A stretch of DNA of 64,000 nt, from NCBI GenBank assembly GCA_963691705.1, contig OY829539.1, forward strand, positions 5,396,501-5,460,500. Reading direction: 5' to 3'. Below are positions 20,307 to 31,572 of the stretch, piece after piece; the first letter of the stretch is position 1, and every line of letters starts with the position of its first letter. Made by a program: the position numbers and the translations under genes. This DNA comes from Viola odorata. Taxonomy: Eukaryota; Streptophyta; Magnoliopsida; Malpighiales; Violaceae. The notes under the pieces were generated by a model. That model had not been told where the DNA came from. It searched no databases and saw only the letters and a list, made by a program, of their open reading frames with translations.

Positions 20307-20851
20307 TTTAGGGTCGAAGCTGGAATTATTTGCTTGAGGTGTTTATTGTTGTTATTTATTTGTTTACCCGCTTTGATATCAATTGTTGCCTTCTCACTCG
20401 CATCACGCATAATGCCCTGCCGCCGGGCCCTTCCCAAATAAGATTAGGTTGGTAATTAGTGAAGCCCTGGGGCACATGTTCCAGTAAGCTTTCATGAAAC
20501 CAAACTCGGACTAGAACCCCTAAATGGGTGAGCGCCCCGATTCTTTAATGTTTCGGTAAGCAATCACGTACCCATTTACTGAGGGACCACTTCTATGGTA
20601 TCGTCCGGGAGCCTTTCAGCCAGTTAGAAGTAGTTGAAATCACCCCAGCATATGCATCATGATCGTATGTACATGTTCCAATTTGCTTCACTGTTGCCAT
20701 GATATATCGCTTGTATATTTTCCAATATTACTAATTTCTTCTCGTCCTTGTTATTTTTAACCCATCCTTTGCTCCGTATATTTTTTTACCTATTTAATTT
20801 ACTAATATATAAATTCCTTTTTAACAGAGACCCATCCTGCTTATTCATTCA
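20307..20851 (+). other. Ogre-B leader with a block conserved in Ogre-Z
   Basis: Positions 20407-20660 align with Ogre-Z 565-818, including the words CAGTAAGCTTTCA, CCCCTAAATGGGT, CTGAGGGACCACTTC and CACCCCAGCATATGCATCAT. No ORF is shared. A packaging or dimerisation signal is the natural guess in a retroelement leader, but this is inference. Confidence 0.7.
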
Positions 20852-22603
20852 ATGGTGGCACCCATGATGCTTTCACTTGATACTTTTGGGAAGTTGAGCT
20901 ACAACGATCAGTCTATGCGAGGGGACATGTTGGGGAAGAGTTTTGTTATTGATGTCACAACTAAGGTTAAGGTGGAGATGATAGAATTTGATGTTGCTAA
21001 GATCAGGAAGTTGAGGAATGAGTTGACTAAAGACGAAGAAATGCAATTTAAGAAAAACTATGGAAAACTTCTGACACTAATAGGTGTGGAAGTTGATTTG
21101 GGTTGTATCCGAGCAACTCTAAAGTTCTGGGACCCCTACCATAGATGCTTCTCTTTCAACCAAGGAATAGATCTGACTCCTACTCTGGAAGAATATGCCG
21201 TACTATTGAACTTCACTCCTCCAATTTCATCTATATACCAAAACGTTCGCTCTAAGTCAGCCGATGTCAAGCTGAGACTAGACCAATTGGTGGGGATCAC
21301 AGCTCGTCAGAAGGACGGGAAATATATCTGGTGCTGGCCGGATATCGCAGAACAATTTCATTTGTCCTATGGAGAAAAGCGTTTGAGGATTCTAGCCTTC
21401 GCCGTAATGGGGTTTGTCTTGTTTCCTAATATGAAGAACTGTATCGACTTTGAAGCAGCCAATGTATTTTGTGAAATGGAGATAAATAAGATCAACCCTA
21501 CGACAGCTATTTTGGCGGAGACATTTCGTTCCTTGGATCTTTGTAGAAGGACTAAAAAGGGAAGGTTCACTTATTGCACTCAACTATTAACAGTATGGTT
21601 GATCAGTCACTTCAAGCAGGCACCAAATCAGTCTCTGTTTTCTCCGAGCTATCTGGGCATGGATCCTTTGGTAAAGGTCATTGGGGGAATGGGCCAAGAA
21701 GTAGCCGTGGATAAATGGAAAATGGAAGATAAAGAGGCCTGGGTCGGCAGATTCCAGAATCTTTCTAGAGAAGATATCGACAGACACGCCAAATGGTTGC
21801 GAGCTGCTAATCCTATTGTAAGTTGTGGGGACTTATTGTGGGTCCCATTGATCGGAGCAAGAGGATGTGTGCCCTATTGCCCAGCTCTTGTCCTTGACCA
21901 ATTTTGCATTATGCAAATTATCCCTGCCACTTTCGGTATGCCGAGCTCGAGTCCACCACACTCAGAAGAGACTGACACCCTACATCAGTATGTGAATCAG
22001 TGGCGTACCCCATTTTGCCTTGAGGGACATACTATCCCTACTCGGCCAACAAAGGAATACTCAGAATGGCGGAGGAACAGGATTAATGGAAATGTTTTGC
22101 CCCTCCCAGAAAATAGGAAGCCTATGGAAGAAGAAGGTGAATGTCATGCCAATGCGGAGGTTAGTTATGTGGCTTATGCCCAGTTGATGGAGCAATTACT
22201 AGTAGTGAAAGAAGAACGAGATCTGGTGATGAAAGAGAGGGATAATCTGTTGATTGACAAGACGGACTTGGAGCTTAAGATACGTGGATTGGAGAGACGT
22301 GATAGTGAGAACGTACAAATGAACCTTAGAAACCAAAGGATAGCCAATGGAAACTTTAGAAAGAGATTAAAAGAAGAAGTCAATAAAAGGGAGATTTCAA
22401 GCGCTTTGGTCCGAGAGAAAGATACAATGATTGGGATTTTGACTGATCGCATCAAAGAGACAACCATCATAGATGGAGAGAATCAAGTCTTGTGAGCCCG
22501 AGTAGCGGTCTTAGAAGCTGAAGTGAAGGTGCAGAAGAAGAAGGTTGCCTTGATGGAGCAGATGGGAGAAAATTCCACCAGCAGTCAAGCCTCAAAATGT
22601 TGA
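20852..22603 (+). pseudogene. Ogre-B ORF1 (DUF7745-like plant retroelement protein), one premature TGA
   Basis: The frame begins MVAPMMLSLDTFGKLSYND and runs 547 codons to a TGA at 22493-22495. The same frame then continues 35 codons (ARVAVLEAEVKV and on) to TGA 22601, so the first stop looks like a mutation. The N-terminal 370 residues resemble the extra ORF1 of Ogre elements, catalogued as DUF7745 and distantly like the plant mobile domain (motifs LKFWDPYHRCFSF and DLTPTLEEYAVLL). The last 110 residues form a strong coiled coil rich in Lys and Glu. It lies between the leader and gag, as in other Ogres. Its role is unknown. Loss of about 35 C-terminal residues may be tolerated. Confidence 0.85.
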
Positions 22604-23268
22604 TTTATTTTAATGTTGTAATAGGAGCAAGTACTTGGTGGTGTTTTACTTTGGATGTACCTTTTGCAAATAATTGGTCACAATCGTATGGTTACCATTT
22701 GCAATTGCTTGACCTTTCCTTCATTTTTGTTGCTTGCTTCGATGCCTCTCTTTTATTTCCCTTTGCATTTTCGGGAATGAATAAAAAGTTCCCTTTGTGA
22801 TTTCAAGAATGAATTGAAGCTCTTCTCTTGCAAAATAGATTGGACAACTAGAGACAGATAGAGAAGATTATTCATGATCCAAGATTGAATTTGGATTTTG
22901 GAAAAGAAACGTAAGGGGCGGGGACCCTAGCCTTGTTAAAGGCTAGGAAAGGCTGTCACTTACGGGATCCTCCATCTTCCATCTTGATCAAGGAACCGTC
23001 AATATATGTTATCGGAAATGAATAGAAGCTTCCCTTTGGATTTCGGGAATGAATAGAAGCTTCCCTAGTAACCTTCGTCAATGTGATGATTTGAAGATGG
23101 CCTCATGTTCCTTTCCCTCTGAACCTCAAAAGTATCAAGTGAAAGATCGAAGAGGAGTCGGAGATTTGAATAAGCGGAGTGGAGTCCTCAAGGTAGCATT
23201 TTTGTCTGTTATTATTATTATTCCTAAGAATTTACACCTACCTTTTCTCTTTGTTTTCAGAAAAAAAG
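22604..23268 (+). other. Ogre-B spacer between ORF1 and gag
   Basis: No long gene. Short direct repeats with GGAATGAATA(G/A)AA(A)G(C/T)TTCCCT occur near 22775, 23015 and 23047. A possible small intron lies at 23193-23260 (GTAGCA...TTTGTTTTCAG) just before the expected gag start; the acceptor resembles the one of the pro-pol intron, but nothing else supports it. Confidence 0.45.
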
Positions 23269-26200
23269 ATAGCTCCCAGGAAAAGAACTATTCCTCAGAA
23301 GCTCCACGCTACCAGACTTCAAACACGGAAAATGGCGGAACATGTTGTGACGGATAAGGCGTTCGAAACAAGGATAGCGGAATTAGAGGAGCAACTTCGA
23401 ACTACTAGAGAACGGGCCCTCCAAGCCGAAAAAGAGCGGGATGAGATAATGCATGCTAAGACCCGGAAAGATCCTGAAGGGCCAACTCTTGACTATCCTC
23501 TTGGTTTTTATCCCTCTTCCAGTCATGCGACGGGACCTATCTCTTCATCTGTTGCTGCGGGTTCGTCCATTTCTCAACCATTTTCCAGTCAAGGGGTCCA
23601 GTGGAAATGGCAAAGTCCTTTCCTTAGTTCCAACTCATTCACCACACCGGCCGTCACGAGTACTGTTGTTAGCACATTGGGACCATGGGGTCCACCTCCT
23701 AATCCTTCTCTTATTGATCTCACTCTCGGTTCTGGTAAAAATCTGGATCACTCCAAATTCCAGTATGTCCAACCAACTCAGAGCCACCCTACTCAATTTG
23801 CAATTCCTGAACTTTCAAGAGTTTTATTCCCTAGTGGGAATCGGACCCAACCGCAGGGTTCTTTTGAGCATCCACAAACTATTGGTTTTGGCCCCGTTAA
23901 AGCAGAAGAGTCCAGTCGTGATAGGTTGAGCCTGCTAGAGGAAAGACTAAGGGTGGTGGAAGGTGCGGATCCCTTTGATCCTATGGGTCCCGCTGATATG
24001 TGCATGGTACCAGGGATCACGATGCCCCTGAACTTCAAGATCCCAGAATTTGAGAAGTATACTGGAATTGAATGCCCCAAGACTCATCTCAGGGTCTACT
24101 GTAACAAAATGTCTGAAGTGATACATAATGAGCCTCTGTTGATTCACCTATTTAGAGAAAGTTTGGCCAGGCATGCTTTGACTTGGTACATGGGTTTGGA
24201 TAGAATTAAGATTCGGACTTGGAGAGATTTATCTGATGCTTTCCTAAAGCAATACAAGTTTAATACAGAAGTGGCGCTTGACCGTTCCGATTTGCAGAAC
24301 ATGGAGAAGAAGGATAATGAATTGGTGAAAGCTTATGCTCAAAGATGGAGAGAACTAGCCGCAAGGATTTATCCCCCTTTGAATGACAAGGAGCTTGTGT
24401 CCATTTTTGTGAATACTTTCAAGTCCCCCTACTACACGTATCTGATTTCCAACCCATCTAGTAGCTTTTCTGACATGGTCTTAGTTGCTGAAAGAGTTGA
24501 ACAAGGGATTAAGTCAGGAAGGATCATTGTTCCCACGCCAGAGGTAACACCTAAGAAAGTGCTCATCCCGAAAAAAGATGTCAGCTTTGTTTCCCCCCAG
24601 CCAACTCATCAAAAACCATTTCCGCCACCTCCACCTTATTCCTCGCCACCACCATACCCTTTCCCATCACCACCACCACCACCATCACTATATCAACCTA
24701 CCTTCTTCCCATCGATGCCTGTTGCCAACGTGGCTCCTCAATACCCAGCATCATTTCCACCTTTCCCATCACCTCCACCACAAATGCCACAGCAACCTAC
24801 GCAACCAAGACCATATAACCCACCAAAAAACCCAAGCAACCAAAACAATCGCTGGAACCACGAACCATTACCACCTCTTCCTGTTCCTTTGGGGGAAATC
24901 TACAAACATCTTCTAGCCGCAGGGCAGATTGCACCTACTCCAATCCAACCTCTCCAACCTCCTTACCCAAAATGGTATGACCCAAATGCAAGATGCACGT
25001 ACCATGCTGGAGCCCCAGGACACACTCTAGAGAATTGTACTGCTTTTAAGGGAAAGGTTCATCATCTGATCAAGTATGGATGGATCTCTTTCGAAGGATT
25101 AGCCAAAGGACCTAACACGACCACCAACCCACTTCCAAACCATGCCCCAGGTGGTGGAGGAGTGAATGTTGTTTCTGTGAAAGAATTTGTTAACCATTCC
25201 CCTTCAATATTGGGAGTACCCCGAAAAGAGCTTTTTCATGCGCTAGTCCAAGGAGGGTATTTTCAACGCTCCGAAAATAGCAGTTGTTTGTTTTGCCCGG
25301 GGGCAAGAAAACATGGAGTCCAAGACTGTGCAGTGTTCTTACAGAAGGTGGAACAGTTGATGGATTTTGGGATTATTCAGATTGAGAAAAAGACCTATGT
25401 GGCGGAAGAGGTTGGTGTCATTGAGGATGGTTTTTCTTCCCCTTATTCCTTTGAGTACGTATCCCAAACTGGCACCTCCACCATGGCTCCTCCCAAGCTA
25501 GTCTTCAAGTTTGCCCAGAACCTTCCTACTAAGGATTTGCACGCCGTCCCTTTCAATTATGGGTACGAAGTTGTCACTACCCCTCCTTTTATTGCGCCAA
25601 CAGGGCCAGTAATGGGTGAAACTTCTAATATTGGGGGCATGACTCGGAGCGGGAGGTGTTTTGTCTCTGAAGAAGTTGAGCAACAAAGGCAAGCCAGAGG
25701 AAAAGGTTTGATGTTACCTGAGAAGACAATTGAAAAAGTACAAGAATCGAATAAACCCGTGTCTGAGGATGATGCAACTGAATTTCTGAAGATCATGAAG
25801 CAAAGCGAATTCAGTATCCTTGAGCAGCTGAAGAAAACCCCAGCCCGTATTTCTATCATGGAGTTAATCCTTACTTCCGAACCCCATCGCCGAGCCCTCT
25901 TAAAAGTGTTGAATGAAGCCTTTGTAACTAAGGATATTACTGTGGAAGGAGTGGGGAACCTAATTGGAAGAATTCAGGCTGTGAGTAGCATCACCTTTTC
26001 CGAAGAAGAGATGGACCCGGCTGGGACCGGTCATAACAAATCTCTATACATCACGGTAGAATGCAAGGGCCATGTCGTAGCAAAGGCCTTGATTGACAAT
26101 GGGTCTGCGCTGAATGTCCTACCTAAACATGTCCTTGAACAGTTGCCAGTTGATATATCTCACATGAAGCCGAGTGGGATGATGGCTAGAGCATTTGATG

Positions 26201-26966
26201 GTACTATCCGAGAAATCATTGGAAACATTGATTTAGATGTGGTTATTGGTCCCCATACCTTCACTTTAACCTTCCAGGTAATGGAAATCTGACCTGCTTA
26301 TAGCATGCTTCTGGGACGACCGTGGATCCACTCAGCAGGAGCTGTTCCTTCTTCCCTACACCAATGCATCAAGTATGTGATGGATGGTGTTCTCATCACG
26401 ATAAAGGCAGAGGAGGCTCTGATTTTGTCTAAGCATTCTTCTGTGCCCTACATCGAGACTACTGAAACTTTGGAGAGTTCATTCCAAGCTTTTGAGATCG
26501 TGAACGCTGATTGGATAAGAGAAGGATCCCCCATTCCTGAGCCTAAGGTCTCTAAAGCTGCCATAATGACTGCCAAGGTGATGCTGAAAGACGGTTTCCA
26601 GTTTGAAAAGGGGCTCGGAGCCAATTTACAAGGATCGAAGAGCTTTGGAGACCGTTTCGGTTTGGGTTACAAGCCAAGCAAGGCCGATTTTGATAGGGTC
26701 TCTAAGGAAAAGAAAGAGAGACGTCTCGCTAAGTTGTTTGGGCGTGTTGTGCCAAATACGAAAATGATTATTCCTCACATCAGGGTGACCTTCCCTTTTG
26801 CATCTGAAGTCATCAACCAAAGTTCTGTCATGATCAAAACAGCTTCGGACTTCCACATTTGTACCCTTGGAGAAGAAGAACCGTCTCACAGTTCATTCAT
26901 TTCCGTGAAGAAGTCTGGGGAGCTGGTGGGCAACTGGACCGCTACCGTGCTTCCCGATGTCTCTGT
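23269..26966 (+). pseudogene. Ogre-B gag-pro with G-patch; start codon lost and one TGA in protease
   Basis: The frame runs from ATA at 23269-23271, where Ogre-Z has ATG followed by the same GCTCCCAG, to the TAA at 26968. The next in-frame ATG is 23332. Order: coiled coil, Ser/Pro-rich region, Gag core (about 24004-24530), a proline-rich segment with PPPPPYSSPPPYPFP, two CCHC-like motifs (CTYHAGAPGHTLENC at 24994 and CLFCPGARKHGVQDC at 25285), a second helical region, then an aspartic protease with the active-site motif LIDNGSALNV (Asp at 26095) and LLGRPW. A TGA at 26290-26292 falls inside the protease. A G-patch (GFQFEKGLGANLQG, near 26590-26640) follows, as in other Ogres. Gag forms the particle and the protease cleaves the polyprotein. 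Confidence 0.92.
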
Positions 26967-27122
26967 GTAATTTCTTTTTTTTCAAGACATGCATCCATGG
27001 TTTTTAAATTTCCCTAAACGGAGAAAACTCTTTTGTAGAGCTTATGCTCCCTTTTATCGTATTAATATAATTACGCGGTTTCCTTTCCAAATATCTTTTG
27101 TCTTTTGTATTTTTATTTTCAG
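26967..27122 (+). other. Intron between pro and pol of Ogre-B
   Basis: Begins GTAATT and ends TTTTATTTTCAG; 156 bases, a multiple of three. The unspliced RNA meets TAA at 26968-26970, giving Gag-Pro; removal of the intron joins codon 26965-26966/27123 and keeps frame into RT. Splicing that makes a Gag-Pro-Pol message is a published property of Ogre elements; the exact donor is my reading. Confidence 0.75.
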
Positions 27123-30100
27123 GATAAATATTAATTCGGATTGTCTTGATATACCCTATGTCTTTGCTGGTGAAGAGATTATCGCCGCTATAGAGGATGA
27201 GTTTGAGATTCCGCATGAGTTAGCCCGTTTGGTAGAGAATTCTGAAAGGAAGATAGTCCCTCACCAGGAGGAATTGGAAGAGATAAACCTGGGGGCAAGC
27301 GATGATGATCGGAAGGCTGTCAAAATCGGAACAACCTTGAATTCTGTTCAGAAAGAGAGGTTGATTTCGCTTCTCAAAGAGTATGTGGATGTGTTCGCAT
27401 GGTCATACGAGGATATGCCGGGTCTTGACCCTAGTATAGTTGAGCACCGTATTCCGTTGAAGTCCGAATACAAGCCCGTAAAACAGAAACTCCGAAGGAT
27501 GCACCCTGATGTTCTTTTGAAGATAAAGGAAGAAGTCGCAAAGCAGTTAGATGCAGGTTTCCTAAGAGTTGCTGAATACCCGGAATGGGTCGCCAATATC
27601 GTGCCGGTACCAAAGAAGGATGGGAAAGTTCGCATGTGTGTGGATTTCCGTGATCTTAATCGAGCAAGTCCCAAAGATGATTTCCCCCTTCCTCATATTG
27701 ATGTCCTAGTAGACAGTGCCGCCCATAACGGCATGTTCTCCTTCATGGATGGATTTTCAGGATACAATCAGATTAAGATGGCTCCTGAAGATAGCGAGAA
27801 AACGACCTTCATCACACCTTGGGGAACCTTTTGCTACAAAGTGATGCCCTTCGGTTTGAAGAATGCAGGTGCTACTTACCAGCGTGCCGCTGTTACTTTG
27901 TTTCATGATATGATGCATAAAGAAGTTGAGATATATGTCGATGACATGATAGCCAAGTCTTGCGAGGCACAAAATCATGTTGACGTCCTAAAGAAAGTAT
28001 TTGAAAGGTTGAGACAGTTTCAGTTACGGTTGAACCCGGCCAAGTGTACCTTTGGAGTGACATCAGGGAAGTTATTAGGGTTCATTGTCAGTAATAGAGG
28101 TATAGAAGTGGATCCCGACAAGGTGAAGGCGATTCAAGAGTTACCTTCCCCCAAAACCGAGAAGGAAGTACGGAGTTTCCTAGGGCGTATTAACTATATT
28201 TCCCGCTTCATTAGTCAGTTGACACTTACCTGCGAGCCGATGTTCAGAATGTTGAGGAAGAATGGCGACGCAGAATGGGATGAGGGTTGCCAAAAAGCTT
28301 TTGAGAAGATCAAGGCGTACTTGCAGAATCCTCCGGTGTTGATCCCTCCGACGCAAGGACGCCCTTTACTTATGTATTTAACGGTCACAACTAGTGCCAT
28401 GGGTTGTGTTTTGGGGCAACATGATGAATCTAGGAGGCGTGAGCAAGCCATTTACTATCTGAGTAAGAAGTTCAACGAATGTGAGATGCGTTATTCCATG
28501 TTAGAACGGACTTGTTGCGCTTTAGCATGGAGTACTCGAAGACTCAGGCATTATATGTTATATTACACAACGTGGTTGATTTCTCGCATGGATCCTTTGA
28601 AGTATATTTTCAAGAAACCATATTTGTCGAGTCGAATTTGTAGATGGCAAGTCTTGTTGGCAGAATACGAGATCGTGTATGTGACTCGAAAGGCGGTTAA
28701 AGCAAGTGCTCTTGCCGATCACTTGGCTGATCATGCTATGGATGAGTACGAACCACTAAAGTTTGATTTTCCGGATGAAGATATAGTGGTGATTGACGCT
28801 GAGCTTAAGGAAAATATGGAGGAAGATGAGTGGTGGACCATGTTCTTCGATGGTGCGGTGAACCTTTCAGGAAAAGGAGTGGGTGCTGTGATCATTGCAC
28901 CAGATGGCCGACAGTTCCCCGTGGCTTGCAAATTGAATTTCCCATGTACAAATAACATTGCTGAGTATGAAGCATGCATCAATGGATTAATGGCGGCAAT
29001 CGATTTAAAGGTGAAAAGATTGGAGATTTTTGGAGATTCCGCTCTTATCATTTATCAAGCGCAAGATTTGTGGCAAACTAAAGATTCAAAGCTGATACCT
29101 TACCAAAAATTGCTCACCAAGCTTATAGATGAGTTCGAAGAAACTAAGTTTAATCGGATTGATCGAGAGAAGAATCGTTTTGCAGATGCATTAGCTACTC
29201 TAGCTTCTATGTTCAAACTGGAATGCGGAATAATGCTCCAACCATTGAGAGTAGAAGTGAGAGAAACTCCGGCATGTTGTGCCGCATTAGAAGATGAGCC
29301 AGATGGGAAGCCGTGGTTCCATGACCTAGTACAATTTATCAAATGTCGAGAATACCCACCGGGGGCAAGTCGGAGCGATAAGAAAACTCTTCAGCGTTTG
29401 GCCTTAGATTTCTACCTCGATGGTGAGGTTTTGTATAAAAGAAGGGCGGATGGTGCTTTGCTTCGTTGCGTTATTGTACATGAAGCCAAGAAGATCATGA
29501 CTGAGACCCATGAGGGGATTTGCGCCACGCATGCTAGTGGACACATGATGGTAAGGCAGATAATGAGACGGGGTTACTTCTGGCTCACCATGGAGCGAGA
29601 TTGCATTGACTATGTCAGGAAGTGTCACAAATGTCAGATTTACGCTGATCATATCCATGTACCTCCTACCCCTCTTTTTAACATGACATCCCCTTGGCCT
29701 TTCGCAATGTGGGGAATTGACATCATCGGCCAGATTCATCCGAAAGCTTCCAACGGTCACCGATTTATCCTTGTTGCTATCGACTATTTCACAAAGTGGG
29801 TTGAAGCTGCCTTTTACCCAAACATCACTCAGAAGACAACCAGGCGTTTCATCGAGAAGAACATTATCTGTCGCTATGGGGTCCCTGAAACAATCATTAC
29901 AGATAATGGCACCAATTTAAATGGGAAGCTAATCGACAACCTTTGCAAACAATGGAAGATCAAACACCGGAACTCTTCGCCTTACCGTCCAAAAATGAAT
30001 GGCACGGTCGAGGCAGCAAACAAGAACTTGAAGAAGATTATTCAGAAGATGGTGGTCACCTACAAGGATTGGCATGACATGCTTCCTTTTGCTTTGCACG

Positions 30101-30561
30101 CTTATCGGATCGCCATTCGTACTTCTACGGGGGCAACTCCTTATTCCTTGGTCTACGGCATGGAAGCAGTGATTCCTCTCGAGGTGGAAATTCCTTCTCT
30201 TAGAATCTTGGCAGAATCAGAAGTGGAAGAGTCTGATTGGGCGAGGGTAAGGTATGAACAACTGAATCTAATCTCAGAGAAACGATTGACAGCAATGTGT
30301 CATGCTCAATTATACCAAAAGAGGATGACAAACGCTTATAACAAGAAAGTGCGACCTCGCGAGTTCAAGACTGGAGATTTAGTATTGAAGAAGATTCTTC
30401 CTCATCAGGAGGACAGTCGAGGGAAGTGGGCCCCTAAGTATGAAGGTCCATATGTAGTCAAGCACGCATTCTCAGGAAATGCTCTGAGGCTTACTAATAT
30501 GGATGGAGATGATTTACCGAGACCAGTGAACGCTGAATCTGTCAAGATGTACTTCGCCTAG
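27123..30561 (+). CDS. Ogre-B pol: reverse transcriptase, RNase H, aRNH and integrase, uninterrupted
   Basis: No stop occurs up to TAG 30559. RT (about 27550-28220) shows VRMCVDFRDLNRASPKD, GYNQIKMAPEDSEKTTF and YVDD at 27934-27945. Conventional RNase H follows (about 28360-28740), then aRNH (about 28830-29220; WWTMFFDGAV, NNIAEYEACINGL, EIFGDSALI, NRFADALATLA). Integrase has HHCC (about 29478-29640), then catalytic Asp 29719, Asp 29902 and Glu 30010 with exact D-35-E spacing, and the C-terminal GDLVLKKILP region. The product copies and integrates the element. Translation probably needs splicing of the preceding intron; an open frame also starts within it at 26989. Confidence 0.95.
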
Positions 30562-31557
30562 AAACCTGCGGACTACGCATCTCTTCGATCAAAAGACATA
30601 AGGGTTTTGTCATGACAAGACATCTAATATTTATTTTGTATTAATAGAATGAGCATTTTTCTAAAAAACTTGCATATTTAAAACTCTCATCTTAACCCTT
30701 GAGGCAACAAGAAGGAAGCATGGTACCAACGGTCGTGGGGAATAGTTCGGATTACAAAAGGCGGGATTTAGCCTTATGTCACTAATCAATGCTAGTTTTG
30801 CAGGAATTTAACCTTTGTTTTGCAGAGATACCTTTTAAAACATCAAACTCTGAATTTAAATTCGCAAGGCGTCCGAGTGGAGCACCAGCATCTGAGTAGA
30901 GCTGGATTTACATTTATGCATCGCGGAATTCGAGTGGAGACGTCCGAGTGTAGCCGCATTTTACTTTCTACAAGGTGTCCGAGTGGAGCCATCAGCATCC
31001 GAGTGGAGCAAAGTAATTTATCAGCGTCCGAGAGGAGCAGAGTTTGTAGTGCGTCCGAGAGGAGCTATCATCATCTTAGTAGAACTAAGTTACTAGACGT
31101 TCGAGTAGGGTCAGTAGTGTCCGAGTGGAGCTGGATTTGCAAGGCATCCGAGTGGAGCTACCAGTATCTGAGTAGAACTGGATTTACATTTATGCATCGT
31201 GGTATTCGAGAGGAGACGTCCGAGTGAAGCCGCACTTTGCATTCTCGCAAGGCATCCGAGTGGAGCGATCAGCATCCGAGTGGAGCTGAATTTATTTTTC
31301 CGCAATTTAAATTTCTGCATCAAACGTCCGAATGGAGGTAAATTTACAGTTAAGCAATTTAAATTTTCGTATCAACATCCGAGTGGAGGTAAGAACACAT
31401 TTTCGCAATTTACATTTCTGCATCATGGTGTGCAAGTAGAGTCATTTTATTTTTTATGCTCTTATGTCATTCCGCATTTAGAACATTCATGGCACTGGGG
31501 CAACCGTCTTTACTGCTCATCAAAACTCTCAGTCACACTTTACTTTTGATAAGACAG
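30562..31557 (+). repeat. Ogre-B 3' region with short tandem motifs
   Basis: Between about 30855 and 31400 the word (G/C)(C/A)(G/A)TCCGAGTGGAGC recurs more than ten times at intervals of 25 to 60 bases, interspersed with CAGCATC and GATTTACATTT. No supported gene. Repeat-rich, fast-changing 3' untranslated regions are known for Tat and Ogre elements. Confidence 0.8.
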
Positions 31558-31572
31558 TAAAGAGGGGGCAAC
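31558..31572 (+). other. Polypurine tract of Ogre-B
   Basis: TAAAGAGGGGGCAAC ends directly before the 3' LTR and is matched before the LTRs at 44141 and 50695. It primes plus-strand DNA synthesis. Confidence 0.85.

Noticed and set aside
24578..24916. His-rich open frame inside Ogre-B gag
   Set aside because: Shadow of the proline codons (CCACC) of the gag linker in another frame.
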